64,000 bases of DNA from Blakeslea trispora (Eukaryota > Mucoromycota > Mucoromycetes > Mucorales > Choanephoraceae), in NCBI GenBank assembly GCA_025331445.1, contig JAIWNE010000022.1, positions 124,001 to 188,000 of the forward strand, in the 5' to 3' direction. Below, piece by piece: positions 38,200 to 50,672 of this stretch. The notes under the pieces are model-generated. The model did not search any database and was not told the DNA's origin. It saw only the letters and a program-made list of their open reading frames with translations. The stretch's first letter is position 1, and each line of letters opens with the position of its first letter. A program made the position numbers and the translations under genes.

Positions 38200-39899
38200 T
38201 AAAAGAAAAAGAAAAACTAAAGAAGAAGGAAAGCAAGATGAATTTCCTTTGAATGCGAGGTTCCGTTGGGATATTATGGCATTTGGAAAATTTAAGTCAA
38301 GGAAAGTGGCTTTTGCTTTATTTTGTTTATTACGCTCAACACAATGCTTTTGGAAAAAGCAACGCGGACGATCACCAGCATCACACTCCTTCATTTCTGA
38401 TGTCATTTCTTTAAGCCAGTGCCTAAATGAAACCGCATCATCTTTTTGTAATCTTTGATTCAGTGCAAAATGATGATTAAAGTTTTCGCTAAAAGGGATA
38501 CTAAATATGATGCGACAGAGTCTTTAGGAAAGATAGAAGATTCAATTAAGCACAGATGTATTTCATGTTGATCTTTATGCAACTAATGAATCTTGTTTAT
38601 AATTGGATTAGAAAATGTGGGTATCATCAGTATTCACCACTTTTCTGACATCTGTGGCTATAAAGTTGCATTGCAATTCTTTGGTATAACTTCTTTAAAT
38701 ACAGCATTTTGCATGTATTCTTTGAACTTTGTTAGTTGCTCTTAGTGACGTCAACTCTCACCAAGATTTTGACAGTTTGTTTGGAAACCTTTCGACCTCT
38801 TACTGTATTGATCGACAAGAAATTCAACATGTTTCCGAGACGAAAAGCCCGATAAGGCAAATGGTCTCTCTTTGTTTGTGACTATAGAAGGAATATCGAC
38901 TTTGTTTAGTGGATTAATATTAGCCATAGTCATTTATTCTTGTCAACCCGATACTATCCTTTTTTTTATTCAGCACTAATGATATAATTGTACTAGCATC
39001 ATAGTGTATTGAGGTTTATCCGACCAAACAACATGTACCTACTGATATTTCACCCAGTTGATATGCTTGGCAGCTCATTTCAAGTGATTCCTCACATGGA
39101 ACACACTCAAGACAGACTTTGGAGCTGCATAGTAAGACTGAAAGTCTAATTGGTGAAAATGGCCGATTTTTGTATCGCTAGATATGTCAATCTTTTTAAT
39201 TTGTTTAGAAAATTCCAGTACTCACGAAAGAGTCTTTATCTTTTAGACAATTGAGGTGTTCCCAATCCTCTTCCATCAATTGTGGATGATACTTTAGGAG
39301 GAGTGCTTGATATAGGCGTACTGATCACCCCTGACTCGCTTGATTATCTTGCTTACAACTGGCAAGGGAATTCCGAAAAGGTGTACAGTCTCATTAAATT
39401 CTACTCTAATTTTGTTGAGATAGTACTTTCAATACTTTCTTTTTGTCATTGTGCTTGTTGTGAAGTCCATACTTGATCTTTCTATCGATACTGGACCTTT
39501 GAGATCCAAGCATTTTATTGCAATGATCTGTATGACAGAAATGTAGTATTTGAAGCTTTTATTGATTTTAATCCTAGGTTAGTGTACTCTTATGTCCAAG
39601 TTAGCACAAAGTCTTTAGTGCATGAATAAAAGCAAAAGTTAGAGTTCTATAACTTTAACAAATTTCATTATTTATTTCTACTTTTTCTTTTTTGAAATAC
39701 AAAAAAAAAGGAGAAAAGGGGAGGGATTGAGCTTTTAGTACAGATCATTTGCGAAAAGACAATTAGGATTCAAAGAAGCACACTTGTCAGGGTTTGGTAT
39801 ACAATATATTACGAAAATTAAAGGAGTTTAAATAAGAAAAAAGTTATCTAAATGGTGTGGTATCAAAACAGAAAGGAGAGATATACATTGTAATGTCCT
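38200..39899. other. Intergenic region with faint coding relics
   Basis: About 1.7 kb without an intact gene. The minus frame at 38751-38933 (containing RPFALSGFSSRKHVEFLVDQ) and the plus frame around 39260-39476 (containing DDTLGGVLDIGVLITPDSLD) look locally coding but have no partner exons. They may be decayed mobile-element or gene fragments. The right end (39660-39899) is the 3' flank of the palmitoyltransferase. Confidence 0.45.
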
Positions 39900-41522
39900 T
39901 TACAACTTCTCAATAACCGGATCGGCCATTTTGCGTCTACGCAAATAGCTGGCAAAGAGAATAGAGTTAAGTATGGTTTGGCGAGCTAGTTTTATATCTT
40001 ACATACCTTTTAGGCTGAGGTTGACACAAGACTTGAATCATATTCCGGAAAGGATTGTGTTTATTATAAGGATTCGCTCCCAGCTCTGGATATTTTGCCT
40101 TAATGATGTCAGCGCGTATCTAGATAATATGGTTTAGTGTCTATTGCAAAATCACATTGATGTCTCCAAAATTACCTGTTCATGTGTTGTAACACCACGC
40201 AGAACCAAAGAGCAGTGGTACAGAGTAAGCCCGCCTACTAGCCAAAGCAAGATGAAACAGTAGATGCAAAGCACAAAACTGACAGGTGCCTGAGAAAACA
40301 CATCGCTGAAGGAGGCTGATTGCCGAGAGAAATAAATCAATTCATAAATGCAGGATGTAATGACAAAGATACAGAGAATAGCAGCAGATGTAATGAATGT
40401 GAAAAATGTTCTATAGTTTCTTTTGCCGATGCAATTGTTTAACCAAGCACAGTGATGGTCTTCAAATTCTGATAACAAACACATGTATGTGTTAGTTGAG
40501 TTAAAGAAAGCTAATTGAGGTTGAAAGAAGAACATTCTTACCAACACAATTATCGCATTGTCGGCAATGACTTGATCTTGGTGGACGATATATATTGCAT
40601 GTTTCACAATAGGTAAGTGAATAAGGTGTGTTCTTGATCCATATTTCTTTTGGAGGTGTGGTTGATTCGAACGAAGCATTGTCTTGTATCTCTTGTTCAA
40701 TCAATGGATCCAAATTACGTGGAATGATCTATCAGAGGATTTAAAAAAGAACATGTTAATGTTGCTTCTATACTTTCTTGTGTACATGTGTCAAATACGT
40801 TACACCTGGATCTGTCCAAGATGTTTTTAGCATAGATACTAGAGTAAGTACGAACAAATAGGCAAATACAATGGGTATGGCAGGATGTACGTTGCTCCAC
40901 AAAAAAGGGCATCTAAATAACAAAACGATAAGTTTAGAATACATTTTGCCGTCTGAAAGAAGGAGTAAGAGGGGTTGTTTTACGTGAAGACAGCAAACAA
41001 AACAGAAGGTGTGATCAACAGAAAAAGACCAGCAAAAAATGCTCGGTAATCTCCACTAGTGACAAGTCGACCATGCAATAGAAAACGAGTGTGACCAGGG
41101 AATATTTGATAGTTGCGATAAGGCTGCTCCCGAAGAATATAACTTGATGAAGGCAGCTTTGATTTAAAAGGTGCTTCAGTGATATTGTTGCTATGTTCTA
41201 TTGCTGTGAGAGAATATGCGTCTTGACGGGGTAGTGGTGGTGCATGTGTGGGTGAGAGGTGTAATATAGGCGTTGTACTGGCAAAGCTGCTAGCTACATT
41301 AGAGTGAGCCGTGAAACTGGAGGATAGAGGTATGGGATCGTCATCGGAAACGTGTTGAGTTTCACTTAAGTTTGTCATGGGAGCTGACTCAAAGTCAAAG
41401 TCTTCAACTGACTCCGGCTTAAGCGAAGAGTGAAAAAAGGTTGGTTGGAATGCGGCGGCAAAATGATAGGTTTGCTGCTGTTCGGATGGTTCAATAGTGG
41501 GGCTTTTATCGGGAACATCCAT
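39900..41522 (-). CDS. ERF2: DHHC protein S-acyltransferase, Erf2-like
   Basis: 429-aa palmitoyltransferase in six exons: 41522-40984, 40912-40804, 40728-40542, 40468-40176, 40119-40007 and 39948-39900, frame-consistent throughout. The N-terminal 120 residues are disordered and serine/proline-rich. Next come YQIFPGHTRFLLHGRLVTSG and two membrane helices, a WTDPGIIPRNLDP (DPG) motif, then the cysteine-rich domain YCETCNIYRPPRSSHCRQCD and the catalytic EFEDHHCAWLNNCIG. Two further helices and an NPYNKHNPFRN (TTxE/PaCCT-region-like) tail follow. The sequence pattern is that of yeast Erf2, the ER enzyme that palmitoylates Ras with the partner Erf4; no Erf4 is in the window. The start at 41522 is used because the upstream in-frame extension is poly-lysine from a homopolymer leader. 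Confidence 0.92.
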
Positions 41523-44317
41523 TGAACTTTTTTTTTTTAGTAAAACACTGTCTTTTTTCTTTTTTCTAAAGGAAGAAAGATAAAAAAAGAGAAACTGTAG
41601 GATTAAACTTTCATTCAACAAATTTTCTTTATTGGAAATAAAAAAGGGAAAAAAGGGTAACGCAAAACAATATAGGCGTGAAGATTAAAAGGAGGATTAC
41701 ACAAAGAAAAAGAAAACTCAACCACTTAAAACAACGCTTGTTTGACTATGAAGCTTACAGTCAACCATTGTTTTTGCAACCAAGCTTATCTGACTAAACT
41801 TGTTTGAATCTTATTTCCTACTGTTGTTTAGGTCAGTGATAGTCATTATATATCAGCCCCTCACAGGCATATGTGTTCATAGTTACTTAATTCGAGTTCA
41901 AGAATAAGATGCGACGAATCAAAGAATACGGTTAGAAATGACTATCTGAAGCAATTTTTTTATTTTCTGTCTCGGTTTAACTATACTTGGCTCTTCTTTA
42001 ACAAATTTAAGACCACAAGTCTTATGTGATTAAGCATCTCTATACTGGGAACAGTAAGAAGGAAAATAGACAACTTTTGTTGACACTTTTCTATAGAGGA
42101 CTTACACGTGTCAACTAAGAAAACTGTCTTTTGAATTTCGAAGTTTGGACATTGCCCCAATCTCCTTGCTATTTCTCTTGCTCTTTGCTCAGTAGAATTT
42201 TAAAGTACTTTAAATGATGGATGTCGGAGTATGATCTAGTGTACTCCTTGTGAATCAGGGGAAGAATCAAACTTCCAACATCGAATTCATTCTGTCAACT
42301 AGAAGAAAGCTTGTGAAAATCTGTGCTTTGGCCTAGTTCTTCTTTTTCAATCTAGTTTTGCTTGCTTAGTTTGAATGCATCTTATATATAACATCTGCTT
42401 GTCATCTGAAAAGCAATTCCGTATTCCAGGTGTTGCTTTCAAAAAGAACTTTGAGCCAAAGCCTAGAAGCAACAAATGCTTACAATGATAATATGAGGCG
42501 AAATTTAAAGAGCTTCAACTTTTGCCTTTAGTATTGGTCTTCCTGAATGTTGATTATGAGTAAATTATTAAACTTTGAGCGGCTAAATATCTTTGATTTT
42601 CGTTATGTTAACAACAATTTACAGCAATGAGAGTTGAAAAGTTATTAAAGAGATCTATGATGAGCGACGGCTTTACACAGTTTATGGAACGCTTTTTAAT
42701 GTTATTGCATAGTTTGTAGCAATATCTGTTTATTGCTTGTATTATTATTATTTTTTTTACTTGGTTTAGGGACATCAGTTTCAACAATTCAACTCGTTTT
42801 TTCTTAAAAAAAAGGTAATGAGACCTACATTTTGTGAGTCTAAGCTAGAAAGGATTTGGCTTTCATGAATCGAATTTTATGTAGATTTTGATACTTTGGC
42901 ATAGACTCAATCTCAAAAGTCAATCCGTTAACGGTCAAGGATAACCAAAACAAATATTAGTGATTGTGAACGCATGAAGGACAGCTACAGTGCACAATTT
43001 TTACTAAGTTATATTGTTACCTTCTTAAAAGCTTGCTAAGCTTTCGAATATACACTTTTAATAACTTTTACTTTTAATCAAACGAAGCAAAGTATTCAGG
43101 AGCTACAAAAAATAAAAAAAGAGCTAACATACCTCCACTGGGCAAAATATTCATAAGACTTCAATCACTTCAAGATAAGGCTTGATACTGTTTTTTATGG
43201 TATTGTTGTTTAGTGTTGTCTTGTTTGCGCATCCATTACTTTCCTTCAAATTGAGCCCAACTGAAAATACAATAATACTCTAGGCACCAATTTGGAGTAG
43301 AACGACTGTATATGCCCATCACTTTACCTGTCTGGTGTCCCAACATCTAACCCATACACCCGATTATTTTTTTTCATCTTTAATTCCAAAATGGTTTTTA
43401 GCATCCTTCATTTTGATGTGTTTCAGACAATTCTGAATAAGAAACAATGTAATTTTCATATCTACTCTGGTCACCCAAAAAATCGGAGCTCTTCCTGATA
43501 CCGAGAAAAGCTTTGGCAGTATCGAGCTCATATCTGGCTCTATCTTGGTTCACCATCACAGAGATCATTTCATTGGCAGATTGGGTGAACTCACCAGGAC
43601 GAAACGTGTTATCAATACTAAAGTTTTTGAAACTTTTAGGCTCATTTGTCTGTACAGCTTCGAGCATGAGGTTATTTTGATCTCAAGACAAATGAAGTCT
43701 TGTAACAGTAACATGTGTATGCCCTCTATTACATTTTGTTGTAAGGCTTGAGACATCTTCTATTTCGTCGTAAACTAAAGCAAATTTAGCACAAACGTCA
43801 CAGATAACATGCTTCAATGTTTGTTTGCAATGCACATATCACTAATTTTCAACTAAGTCTATGTTATGATAGCGCTTGTTTTCTTTCTTATTGAAAACAC
43901 AGGCTTCATTCTCACAAACAACAAATCCGGGACTTTTTTTGTAGCAGGCAGGGCAGCCCCTTTTTATGGATTTTGATCCTTCAGTAAAAGCCCAACCGAT
44001 ATCATGATTACACTTTGCAAAGGTCTTTTACAAGCCTTTACAAGGCTGGGTATTTAAACTTTTGAAATAAACGCCATCTTAATTATGCTTCCCGAGGCAC
44101 TTGAACTTGCAATCGTGCTTGTCGACTGACATCTTGAGAGACTAACGGTAGCAGTTTGCAGGGTGAAGAGGATCAGAAAGTGTAAAAAGTAATTTGTACC
44201 TTTGTGACTTGTAGCACAACAATCAAACTCCGGGAGATGGTTTTGGGAGACGGCACCTCTGCTGAATGTAGACAAGATTGTACTTTTCTTTTTCTTTCTT
44301 TTCATCATACACCTTAA
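41523..44317. other. Intergenic region, mostly featureless
   Basis: About 2.8 kb of AT-rich DNA between the divergently placed palmitoyltransferase (-) and RhoGAP (+) genes. Apart from the broken minus-strand frame at 43398-43756, listed separately, no gene, RNA or repeat is supported. Confidence 0.5.
43398..43756 (-). pseudogene. Broken open frame of unknown family
   Basis: Two overlapping minus-strand frames look like one former coding sequence split by a frameshift. The first (from ATG at 43756) begins MSQALQQNVIEGIHMLLLQ. The second runs to 43398 and contains FRPGEFTQSANEMISVMVNQ and RYELDTAKAFLGIRKSSDFL. The switch lies near 43665-43680. No promoter or intron is evident and I do not recognise the family. 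It may be a relic or a chance alignment. Confidence 0.25.
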
Positions 44318-45382
44318 ATGGAAACAAGCATCGAAACTTCCCCTATCAAAAACTGGCTCAAAAAAGTCATTACAAGTGCTAAAAAGAGCCATCATTACGA
44401 CCAGAATTCTTCAGGTATTCCAATGCTTTTTGTTATAAAATTGACATTACCCATTGATAATGTTCTCTTTTTTTTTTTTCTTCAGATGTCTTTGGTGTGT
44501 CTTTAGCAAAGAGCCTTCAAGTTGCGAACACGCCTATTGCATATGAAAGCAAAGATATTGTGATTGGGCTTATTCCTATCATTGTGGCTAAATGCGGGTC
44601 CTTTTTAAAAGATCAAGGGCTTTATGTAGAAGGCGTATTTCGAAAAAGTGGCAGGTATGGACATGACGTATAAGATAAAAAAAAGATCGTCCTGACTTAT
44701 AAAAAAAGAAAGCGCCAAGCGAATAGGCGAACTTCAGCAACTATTCAGCTCTTCTTCTGACTATGGCATTGGATTCAACTGGGTTGGCTTCAATGTTCAC
44801 GATGCTGCAAATTGTCTGCGGCGCTTCTTGAACTATCTTCCCGAACCGGTTATACCCTCGAATCTCTATGCGTCTTTTAGAGACGTTTCGACCAATCTGG
44901 ATATAACTGATGGTGAGAAAAAGCCTTTGTATAGAACTTAGGATAAAGATTAAATTTTGTTTGTTGTAGAACTTATACTTGTCCAGGAATATCAGCGCTT
45001 AATTGATCAACTACCCAATATAAATCAACATTTATTGTTTTATCTTCTCGACTTACTTGCCTTGTTTAGCAGATATGATGAATACACCAAAATGAATTCA
45101 GTTTCACTCGCTTCTGTGTTTACACCTGGTATTCTACTTCACCCAGACCATGCTATGCAACCCGAGCAATATAAACAATCACAGAAAGTTGTTCAGTTTT
45201 TGATTGAATACCAAGACCACTTTAAATTACCAAGGAGTCAGCAGTTGGCACCAAGTAAATTACATCTCTATCCAACTTATTATTCCCATGAAAAACAACT
45301 CTTAAGAGCAAAAACGGTCCCTGTACACAAAAGCCGAATAGAGCCAAATTATGAGCCATTACAGGTTATCAAAAACCTTTAG
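44318..45382 (+). CDS. Small RhoGAP-domain protein
   Basis: 292-aa protein in four exons: 44318-44414, 44486-44654, 44713-44912 and 44970-45382. After a short basic N-terminus (IKNWLKKVITSAKK), a single RhoGAP domain spans about residues 35-225. It starts FGVSLAKSLQVANTPI and carries the arginine finger in GVFRKSGSAKRI. It continues with AANCLRRFLNYLPEPVIP and ends with NSVSLASVFTPGILLHP, where most RhoGAPs have an asparagine (N-L-A-x-x-F-x-P). It should stimulate GTP hydrolysis by a Rho, Rac or Cdc42 protein; which one is unknown. No other domain is present, so it is a minimal GAP. The second intron has a purine-rich acceptor. Confidence 0.9.
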
Positions 45383-46922
45383 ACCTTGTAGATAACTCCC
45401 TTTTTTTTTTAAGCATACCAACTATAGATATTCCCTTTTCTTTTTATTTTATTTTGTTTTATTAATTCTAGTTTTATTTATTATGTGCAACTGCTTTGAA
45501 TGACTTTTTTTATGTAATATAAAGTATCAAATTTTATTGTTGCCAATTTTTTTTTTTTTGGGAAAAGCACCCGGATCAAAATTTCTGAGTTGTTAGTGTA
45601 GCCAAAAGAAATAATAAATCTTATTGCACTTAAACTAATAGGCGGTATGTCCAAGAAAAAGTAAAGAAAAAGGTCTTTTATTTAAAGTGTTTAAATATCA
45701 GATACTAGAGGGGGGATTGTCATGAACAACAATAGACATCAAAACCAATACAGGATTGTAATAGGTAACTCTTATTAATATTGTTGTGAAACGTAGCCTT
45801 ATGTCCTTTATTTCGAATTACGGCATCTAGAATCATTAGAGAAAACTTGTATAATCAAATGGTAATTCTTCAAAAAATGCACATTTGTACTCATAGGGTA
45901 TCTCTATCAAGATAACTAGGCAAACGTTTTGAAATAGATTGAATAGGCCCAGTAGTGTATGATCTTGAGTTTTTTTTTTTTTTTTTTTTTTGCTACTGAA
46001 GCCTTTGTATGGGTTAATGTTGTCAGAGTGATATTCTAGTAGGCAACAGGGTTGATAGCACTTGTCTTTAGAAACAATAAATAACAATAATGAAATGCTC
46101 TTCTTTGTAATTATCCTTACTCTGTAATTTTGACCTCATTTTGTTCTCGCTGTACCAAATTGCTGGTCTACAGAATTTAAAGTATTTTAAAACTTTGATT
46201 ACATAATACAAATTAGGGTACTAGATTTTCGGAAGGAATTTCTATATGCATGACCGAGTATTTTGTTGCAACTGTTTTGACTGTATTCTTGTATGAAATG
46301 CTTGGATTGCCTCTAAATACAATATGAACCGGGACAACCAATCATCTAGTAAGAGGTTAAATTCCTAAGGCTAGGAACACTAAAAAAAAGGGCACATTCT
46401 ATGGTTTTGTCAAAACCGAAAAAGAAAACATGTGTTACAAGAAAATATCCATAAAAAAAAAAGTTTCTTCCTTTATGTTACAAATCAGATCAAGCGATAT
46501 GTAGTTTGCCAAGTAAGCCAAGCTTATTTCTTATAAGGGTAAATTGCTAGTGTTAAATCGCGAGTACAAGCATTGAGTGAAAAACAGAGCTTACCGAAAA
46601 TGAGTTTAAACATAAAACATGTAAAGTCTAAAACAAATAAACAAACATTTGTCGTCATTCATGGTTAAACGAACAAAGATTTTGTTGAAAACACAGAGAA
46701 AAAGGAAGAAGAAATTCCCGCCTTTAGAGCGAATAGAAGCAGAAAGAGGCCATCATCGCAAAGTGTTGTTTAATCAATTCTTTATATTAAGGATGACATA
46801 CTTTAGAAAAATACTACACTTCAAGTGTCTACATACATGTGAAAACCGAATTGTACGAGTAGCAGATATGTCTCATATGACATATATAGCTAGAATAAAT
46901 TATTTCGATTCTTTCTTTTCGA
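45383..46922. other. Intergenic region between convergent genes
   Basis: About 1.5 kb with a 20-odd-base T run near 45970-45990 and other A/T tracts. The frame at 46649-46963 (+) is basic and overlaps the end of the bZIP gene on the other strand; I see no support for it as a gene. Confidence 0.55.
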
Positions 46923-47892
46923 TCAGTTTCGGCACACATGTTGTTGATCGTTGTTATGGCTGACATTTAAAGACGGTTGATTGCAGTTATCGTCTGGAGA
47001 ATACAGCTTATCAGTTAAAAGTATATCATACATGTTTAGGTGCTGATAGCTATCTGGATATTCTAAAGAGGAATACTGGTCAAGCGGAAACGCATTGAAG
47101 TGAGTTTGACTGTCTGTATAAGGCGACACATATGAAGATGTCAACAAGAAATTTGTATTGTCTTGCTCAGACGGACTAATAGGAGATGTTGACATCGATA
47201 AAGGTGAAGTAAGAGGAGAAGAAAGTAAAACTACAGGCGACTCAAGTTGATTGTTATCTAGATTTGGCTCATTGGAAAAACTCAATGACCTCTTTCGCTT
47301 CTTGAACTGTGAAGGATCAACCAGAGTAACAATAGGGGGTGGTATCTTTGGCAAGATGGGTTTCCTCATTGGCTGCTTTTGCCCTTGTTCTATCTGTTGA
47401 TTGATCTCTCGTAACTGCTGGTTCTCTTGGCGCAACAGTTCGATTTCTACTCTCCACTCATCGAGTAGTTGTGCTTTGCGCTCAAGCTCTTTAATGTAAC
47501 GCTCTTTGCGCAATCGAAAAGCTCTTTGTGCAGCTCTGTTTTGCTCAGCTCGTTTGGTCTTCGTCTTCATTTTACCTGATTTTTTAGGCAAATTCGGGCT
47601 GCAAGCAGGAGATGGAGGTGGAGCGTGTAGAGGAAGGGGAGAAGAATAAGGAAGTGAAAGACAACAATAGGCGGAACATTGATCCAATTTGTTCTGCATC
47701 CATACATTTTGATGATAAGGCTGATTGGCTGTATTAGAAAACATGTGAGTTGTCTTTGACCAATCTTTTTAGCTTAAGAATATAGTATATCATACCTCGC
47801 ATGGTTGATGGCGGATGATGCCAATTATGATGCAGCATTGTTTGGTGACAATCAATGGCTATTTGATGTTGAGAGATGGAATCTGGATACAT
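46923..47892 (-). CDS. bZIP transcription factor, Pap1/Yap-like
   Basis: 300-aa protein in two exons, 47892-47796 and 47728-46923, joined in phase 1 by a 67-nt intron whose acceptor is TACAG. The basic region RAEQNRAAQRAFRLRKERY carries the N-x-x-A-Q-x-x-F-R signature of the fungal Pap1/Yap group. A leucine zipper follows (ELERKAQLLDEWRVEIELL and onward). The C-terminal half is serine/proline-rich with several LTSPLSMSTSPISPS-like strings, plausibly an activation or phosphorylation region. The N-terminus is histidine/glutamine-rich. The paired cysteine-rich domains of redox-sensing Yap1/Pap1 are not evident, so an oxidative-stress role should not be assumed. Targets unknown. Confidence 0.88.
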
Positions 47893-48504
47893 GTTGTTTC
47901 TTGTAACAATAGTTAGAAAGGTAGAAAAGAAAGAGGAAGATGGTTTGGTATTTGATATATTTATATTTATGATCGGGTAGAGTGAGAAAAGAAGTCAAAA
48001 ATGGCAGGCAACAATCAGCTGCCCAAATACAATTGTGGTTTATAGCCATACTATATCTACGAAAACAATTCTTTCACGCTTTGTTTATAAAGCGTTGGGC
48101 TTGAATTTGGTTTTCATTCGTTTCAAGTTACAGTGAGACTCTATTCAACTATGCAACATACACTCAATTTACAGAGAACTAAAAAAAAAGTAAAGATGGT
48201 ATGTGTAGACTATATCTCATGCCAAGAAGAAATGTGCCTACGAAAGCCGGGAAATAAGGTCGTTTTGAATCAAATGTACAAGTAAGATATCTTCAGGTCT
48301 TTCTTTTTTTTTGTTGTGTAAATGTTACAGATTTGTTCACACATTTATGTTACTTCAAAACATGACAAGAACAATAAAAGAAAATAATACATTTGGTCCG
48401 CGGATGAAATGACTTTTTGGAATAAAAAACAAGGGGAAAGGGGGGGAGAGAAGGAAGGGAAGGGTTATACAGGGTAGCTTTGTTTTGAAAATAGGGAAGA
48501 GAGG
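47893..48504. other. Spacer between two minus-strand genes
   Basis: Holds the 5' region of the bZIP gene and the 3' flank of the NET-domain gene. It is AT-rich with a G-rich tract (48430-48462). No gene is visible. Confidence 0.6.
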
Positions 48505-49874
48505 TTATAGCATGATATCAATCAATTCATCATCTTCGTCATCGTCTATTGACCTACAATCAATGGCAGGCACAATAGGTGCTTTATCTTCCAAACATGA
48601 ATTGTGTACAATAGTTTGATTGTCTTTGACAGCGAAATCCATTTGCTCATTACCAAATATAATGATGCCACCTTCTTTAGTATCATTTTCTTCTTCATCA
48701 TCATCACTCAGAGAAGGTTGAATCATCTCTTCTAATAATCGTCGCTTATGAAGCGCTGTCTTTCTCTTTGGTAATTTTTTGACAGGCGGTATTGTCTTGT
48801 TGAATTTGGACTTGTTCTTCTTGGGTCCCTTTCTTCGATTGTTTCTACGTTTTGTAGATGTGAATGCTTCCTCCTCTCTTTCTAGTTGAGTAAGGGCAGA
48901 CATCGAGATAGGACCATGTGATTCAGAGAGCCGGGATGTACTGGACCCGTTCACAATGTGTCCTGTTCCAGCAAGAGTGGATGGGCGACGTTGCTTTTGG
49001 CGTTGCCGAACATCTTTCTTTGATTTATTCTTGGCTGGTTTTGGTACAAAATCAGTCAATTTGACTTTAGGCCCCCCATTTTTTTCATGGAGGCAAGCCT
49101 CTATATACAGCAAGATTTGCTCCAAATGATTGTACTTTAATTTAGCAAGATCAATCTCTACTTCCTCAACATGCTCTTCATGTTTTTCTGCAATGATGGA
49201 TAGAATTCCAGGTAACTTCTCTGCGTCTAATTGCTGCGTAATTTTCTCCAGAATGGTTTCTTCCATTTGTCGTCGATGCATTAAGCTTGGCTTCATTACA
49301 TTCTGGCTCAAGTCTTCTTCATCGGAAGAATCCATGCTTGATCTTTGGCTATGAAGTGTAGAGAAGGTGTTATCATCTTCCTCTTCTTCGGATGATGAGG
49401 AATAGGAAGAAAGGGATGATGTAGAGCTACTTGAGCGTCGTTTCGCCATTGAAGGCTCGTTGATGATTGTAGGATTCATCAAATTTGATGGTTCTACTGT
49501 TTGATCTGGCACTAAAAACAAACCAGTTAAAATGTATACTAAAAAGAAAAAGAGAAATAGCCAATTTACCAAAATTGAACTCATCGTACAGCATTGAATT
49601 ATTAAAATCAAATGCATCATGGCCGAACAAGCTCTCAAGTGGAAATGCTGCGGCATGACTCAAATAATTGGCTGTATCTATGTCTGTTTCTGGGGAATTA
49701 TTTTGTACCAGAGAAGACCAATATTGATCTTGTGTCCAACTTAGAGATTCACTTTTTTTTTATAAACAAGTACTGTTGTCAGCAACTTCACGTAACAAAC
49801 AAAACAAAGACCCAAAAGAGCAGAAGCGTTTACTCTTGTGGTTTCTTTTTTCGAGAAAAAAGGTACCTTAGCAT
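48505..49874 (-). CDS. Protein with a stand-alone NET-like domain (FAM199X-like?)
   Basis: Predicted 398 aa in three exons: 49874-49867 (8 nt, MLS start), 49751-49570 and 49511-48505. The tiny first exon is the weakest part. The N-terminus has SWTQDQYWSSLVQNNSPETD, followed by a serine/acidic stretch (SSSSEEEEDD). A NET-like domain follows at about residues 150-215: KLPGILSIIAEKHEEHVEEV, then EIDLAKLKYNHLEQILLYIE. It has the 'LP..I..II...EEVEIDL..L...L..L..Y' pattern of the BET-protein extra-terminal domain. No bromodomain is present. Lysine/arginine-rich stretches and an acidic tail (DDEDDELIDIML) follow. Metazoan FAM199X has a similar layout and a similar acidic C-terminus, so this may be its fungal counterpart. 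A nuclear, chromatin-related role is inferred from the NET-like fold only. Confidence 0.6.
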
Positions 49875-50672
49875 GTTAATCTCGAAGATTTATTGTTATC
49901 TGAAGGCTAATAAAAAAAAAGGTTATTTTACACTATAAAAAAATAATCAAAGTGTCAGAAAAAAAAAGATGACGCCTTCTTTTGAATGTCAAGTTGGCAA
50001 TATTTTATTCTGGAGGCGGCTCAAAGGGTATTCTTGATCAAGATAGAAATAGTTTTTTTCCCGTCTAAATGTCACTGAATTCAAGGGCTCCTTTATGAGT
50101 AAGAGAAGGGCTTCAGACACAGTACTTTGTTACAAGTGATGACTGAGATGACAAAATAAAGGTGGAGCAGCTAAAGCTTTCAAAAAGATAAAAAAAAAAA
50201 GCTTAAAGTTGAGAAAAGAAAAGAAAGCGCTCATACCCCAAATGAAATCAAAACCTTCATGCTATTTGCTTATTGTGTATTCAACCTATTCACTGGCCTT
50301 AAAGTTACAGCTTTAAACTATAGCTTAGAGAGAGATATAACATGTTTCGCGATGGTAATGGTAAACAATTGATAGTTCAATAAAACGATTTAGAGAGAAC
50401 AACGCTGCAGCTGCAAAGCCACTATCAACATTCACTAAGCAAGTTGTTTACACTATAAACCATGAATACAAAAGCAAGAGCTGAACAACATTAGATTTTC
50501 CTGTTTCAACTTGGAGGTTCTAGTTGTATCAGCTTCAAGCGCACATCAGTTGTGATTTTCTAAAGCCCGGTTAATTTTTCTTTCGGGAAAGTAGAACAAC
50601 CGAGAAACTTAATTTGATCTCAATCATCTATTTTTCATTTCTTTTTTCTTTCTTCTTTTTTCGATAGGCAAT
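49875..50672. other. Divergent intergenic region
   Basis: About 0.8 kb between the NET-domain gene (-) and the ketoacyl-CoA reductase gene (+), presumably holding both promoters. A C/T-rich leader lies at 50630-50665. No gene is visible. Confidence 0.6.

Noticed and set aside
40980..41621. Upstream start (41621) for the DHHC gene
   Set aside because: The extension is encoded by a poly-A/T leader (poly-lysine) and lacks similarity to the family; the ATG at 41522 gives a normal N-terminus.
46649..46963. 104-codon basic plus-strand frame near the bZIP gene
   Set aside because: It overlaps the bZIP 3' end antisense, shows no domain and is dominated by lysine/arginine codons from A-rich DNA.
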